This document shows, one piece after another, positions 62,255 to 64,000 of a DNA stretch of 64,000 bases; the first letter of the stretch is position 1; each line of letters starts with the position of its first letter. Where the stretch lies: positions 188,172,934 through 188,236,933 of the forward strand of contig NC_084484.1 of the NCBI RefSeq assembly GCF_030035675.1, given 5' to 3'. This DNA is from Rhineura floridana (Eukaryota > Chordata > Lepidosauria > Squamata > Rhineuridae). The notes under the pieces were generated by a model. That model did not search any database and was not told the origin of the DNA. It was given only the letters and a program-made list of their open reading frames with translations. Made by a program: the position numbers and the translations under genes.

Positions 62255-64000
62255 GAGACCAAGGTGGCAGACTGCATGTACTGGAGGTTGGGCCCAAAGG
62301 GCAGTCTAGGGATTCTGCTCTTGTACCGTCCACCCCGCTGCACGACGGACTCCCTGGCCGAGGTGCTGGAGGTGGTCTCGGCTGTGCGTGTACAGTCCCC
62401 AAACCTGCTGGTATTGGGGGACTTCAATGTACATTCAGAGGCCATCCTTACTGGGGCGCCTCGGGACTTCATGGAAACCATGGCTTCCTGGGAGCTGCAC
62501 CTTATTACAATGGGGCCCACCCATGTAGCCGGTCATGCACTCGACCTTGTGTTTGTCTCGGGAGAGGAGGGAAGTGATCTGAAAATTGGGGGTACATCCA
62601 TCACCCCCTTGTCATGGTCAGACCACTACTTGGTGAGGATGGACTTTTCGGTGCCACAAACCCTCCGTGGGGGTGGAGGACCTATTAAGATGGTCCGCCC
62701 TAGGCGTCTGATGGATCCTGATGGATTCCTGAATGCGCTTGGGGACTCTCTGGAGCATGCACACAGCCACTCGGCTGAGACCCTGGTGGAGGGGTGGAAT
62801 GCCGCAATCACCGGGGCATTAGACCGGGTGGCTCCGAAACGCCCTCTCCCCCTGAATAGAGCTCAGACGGCACCGTGGTTCACCCCACGGTTGCGAATTC
62901 TGAGGTGGGAGGTGAGACGGTTAGAGCGCCGGTGGCGGAAATCTCGCTCTGACGACGATCGGACACATGTGGCAATAAGGGCAGCAAAAAAAGATTTTTA
63001 TGCTGCCTCTATTGCATCTGCAGAGTGCTGTCCCAGGAGACTGTTCCAAGTGGTCCGGAGCCTGGTCGGTCCAGTTGCTCCGGAACCAACGGAACATGCT
63101 AAGGCCTCCTGTGACGAGTTTGCTAAACACTTTGCGGAGAAAATCGATCGTATTAAGAGTGCTATTCCGTGCGCTGTGGACACAGTGAGCGAGCCAGAGG
63201 TGACCAGTGGTGCTCTGGTGGTGTGGGATCGGTTCCAGCTTCTTCCATCTGATGAAGTGGACAAGGTGCTTTCAACCTTAAAGCCAACCACTTGCTTACT
63301 CGATCCTTGCCCATCATGGCTCATTATGAGCTGCAAAGATAGACTGGGTGAGGGGATCAAGATGGTGGTAAATACATCTCTCGAAGAGGGAGTAATGCCA
63401 TCAGCGCTCAAGGAGGCAGTAATAAAACCAATCTTAAAGAAGCCCTCCTTGGATCCCCAACATCTGAACAACTTTCGCCCAGTTTCAAATTTGCCATTCT
63501 TAGGCAAGGCAGTTGAGCGGGTGGTGGCAAAGCAGTTGCAAGCGCACTTGGAGGAAGCGGATTATCTGGATCCATTTCAATCGGGCTTCAGGCCTGGACA
63601 TGGGACTGAAACAGCCTTGGTCGCCTTGGCACCTTCCTTGTCCTCCTCGATCTCTCAGCGGCTTTCGATACCGTTGACCACGTTATCCTCCTGGACCGCC
63701 TGAAGAGGTTAGGCATGGGGGGCACTGTATTGCAGTGGTTCCATTCCTTCCTCTCTGGTAGGTACCAAAGAGTGGCTTTGGAGGATGAGGTTTCGGATCC
63801 TTGGCCTCTCACTTGTGGGGTGCCACAGGGTTCCATCCTCTCCCCGATGCTGTTCAACATCTATATAAAGCCGCTGGGGGCAATAATCAGGAGATTTGGG
63901 CTGCAATGTCATCAGTATGCGGATGACACGCAGCTCTATTTAAATCTTCACTAAGGTTGGCTGTAGAAACCCTGTCCAAGTGCCTGGAGTCGATGAGTGG
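62255..64000 (+). mobile_element. L2-type LINE, EN and RT, running off the window; antisense in an ARFIP2 intron
   Basis: Endonuclease: GILLLYRPPRCTTDSLAEVL, LLVLGDFNVHSEAILTGAP, SWSDHYLVRMDF. RT: DPFQSGFRPGHGTETALVAL, then a shift of frame with loss of about a dozen residues before VLLDLSAAFDTVDHV, CGVPQGSILSPMLFNIYIKP and YADDTQLYL. A further frame break near 63950. The first 502-codon frame is otherwise open. Same family as the 40003-44815 element but a different subfamily; 5' edge approximate. Confidence 0.88.

Overview
The window is vertebrate nuclear DNA, very probably from a squamate reptile (a lizard). The exons are short, spliced at GT-AG and spread through long introns. The interspersed repeats are the squamate mix: CR1, L2-type LINEs, RTE/BovB LINEs, a Sauria-type tRNA/BovB SINE, an L1-like ORF1-only element, hAT, Tigger-like and other DNA transposons. 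No prokaryotic feature, rRNA, tRNA gene or CRISPR array was seen.

Three host genes were found, all on the minus strand. (1) TRIM3, 31-13776: ten coding exons giving about 695 residues (RING, B-box, coiled coil, filamin/Ig repeat, NHL repeats). The last roughly 50 residues lie beyond base 1. Its CpG-island promoter is at about 14.1-15.5 kb. (2) A ten-exon FH2-domain (formin homology 2) gene of the FHDC1 family, 19086-37132, about 625 residues, with its CpG-island promoter at about 36.6-38.1 kb and poly(A) signals near 18.6 kb. (3) The last four coding exons of ARFIP2 (arfaptin-2), 59776-61809, with a likely poly(A) signal at 58806. Its 5' exons lie beyond base 64000.

From general knowledge, the order and orientation ARFIP2 > FHDC-like > TRIM3 mirrors ARFIP1 > FHDC1 > TRIM2 on human 4q31, whereas human 11p15 keeps only TRIM3 and ARFIP2. 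The middle gene is therefore best explained as the missing whole-genome-duplication partner (ohnolog) of FHDC1.

The rest is largely transposable elements, often nested. The clearest nest is at 47.6-55.2 kb. A BovB LINE is split by a DNA transposon of about 6.2 kb with TIRs of roughly 130 bp and an unclassified coding region. That transposon is itself split by a Tigger-like MITE, an L2 3' end, an ORF1-only L1-like (HAL1-like) element with a perfect 17-bp target duplication, and a CR1. A second nest at 38.9-45.9 kb is a CR1 split by a nearly intact L2-type LINE, whose presumed 5'UTR holds about six to seven copies of a 226-bp tandem repeat. A hAT element with a BED finger and a perfect 8-bp TSD lies at 57.3-57.7 kb. 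One LTR with leader is present as a retroviral-type fossil at about 46.3-47.0 kb.

All splice sites and homologies were called by eye from remembered protein sequences. Exon edges of the three genes agree in phase from end to end, which makes them firm. Repeat edges are approximate unless a target-site duplication is given.
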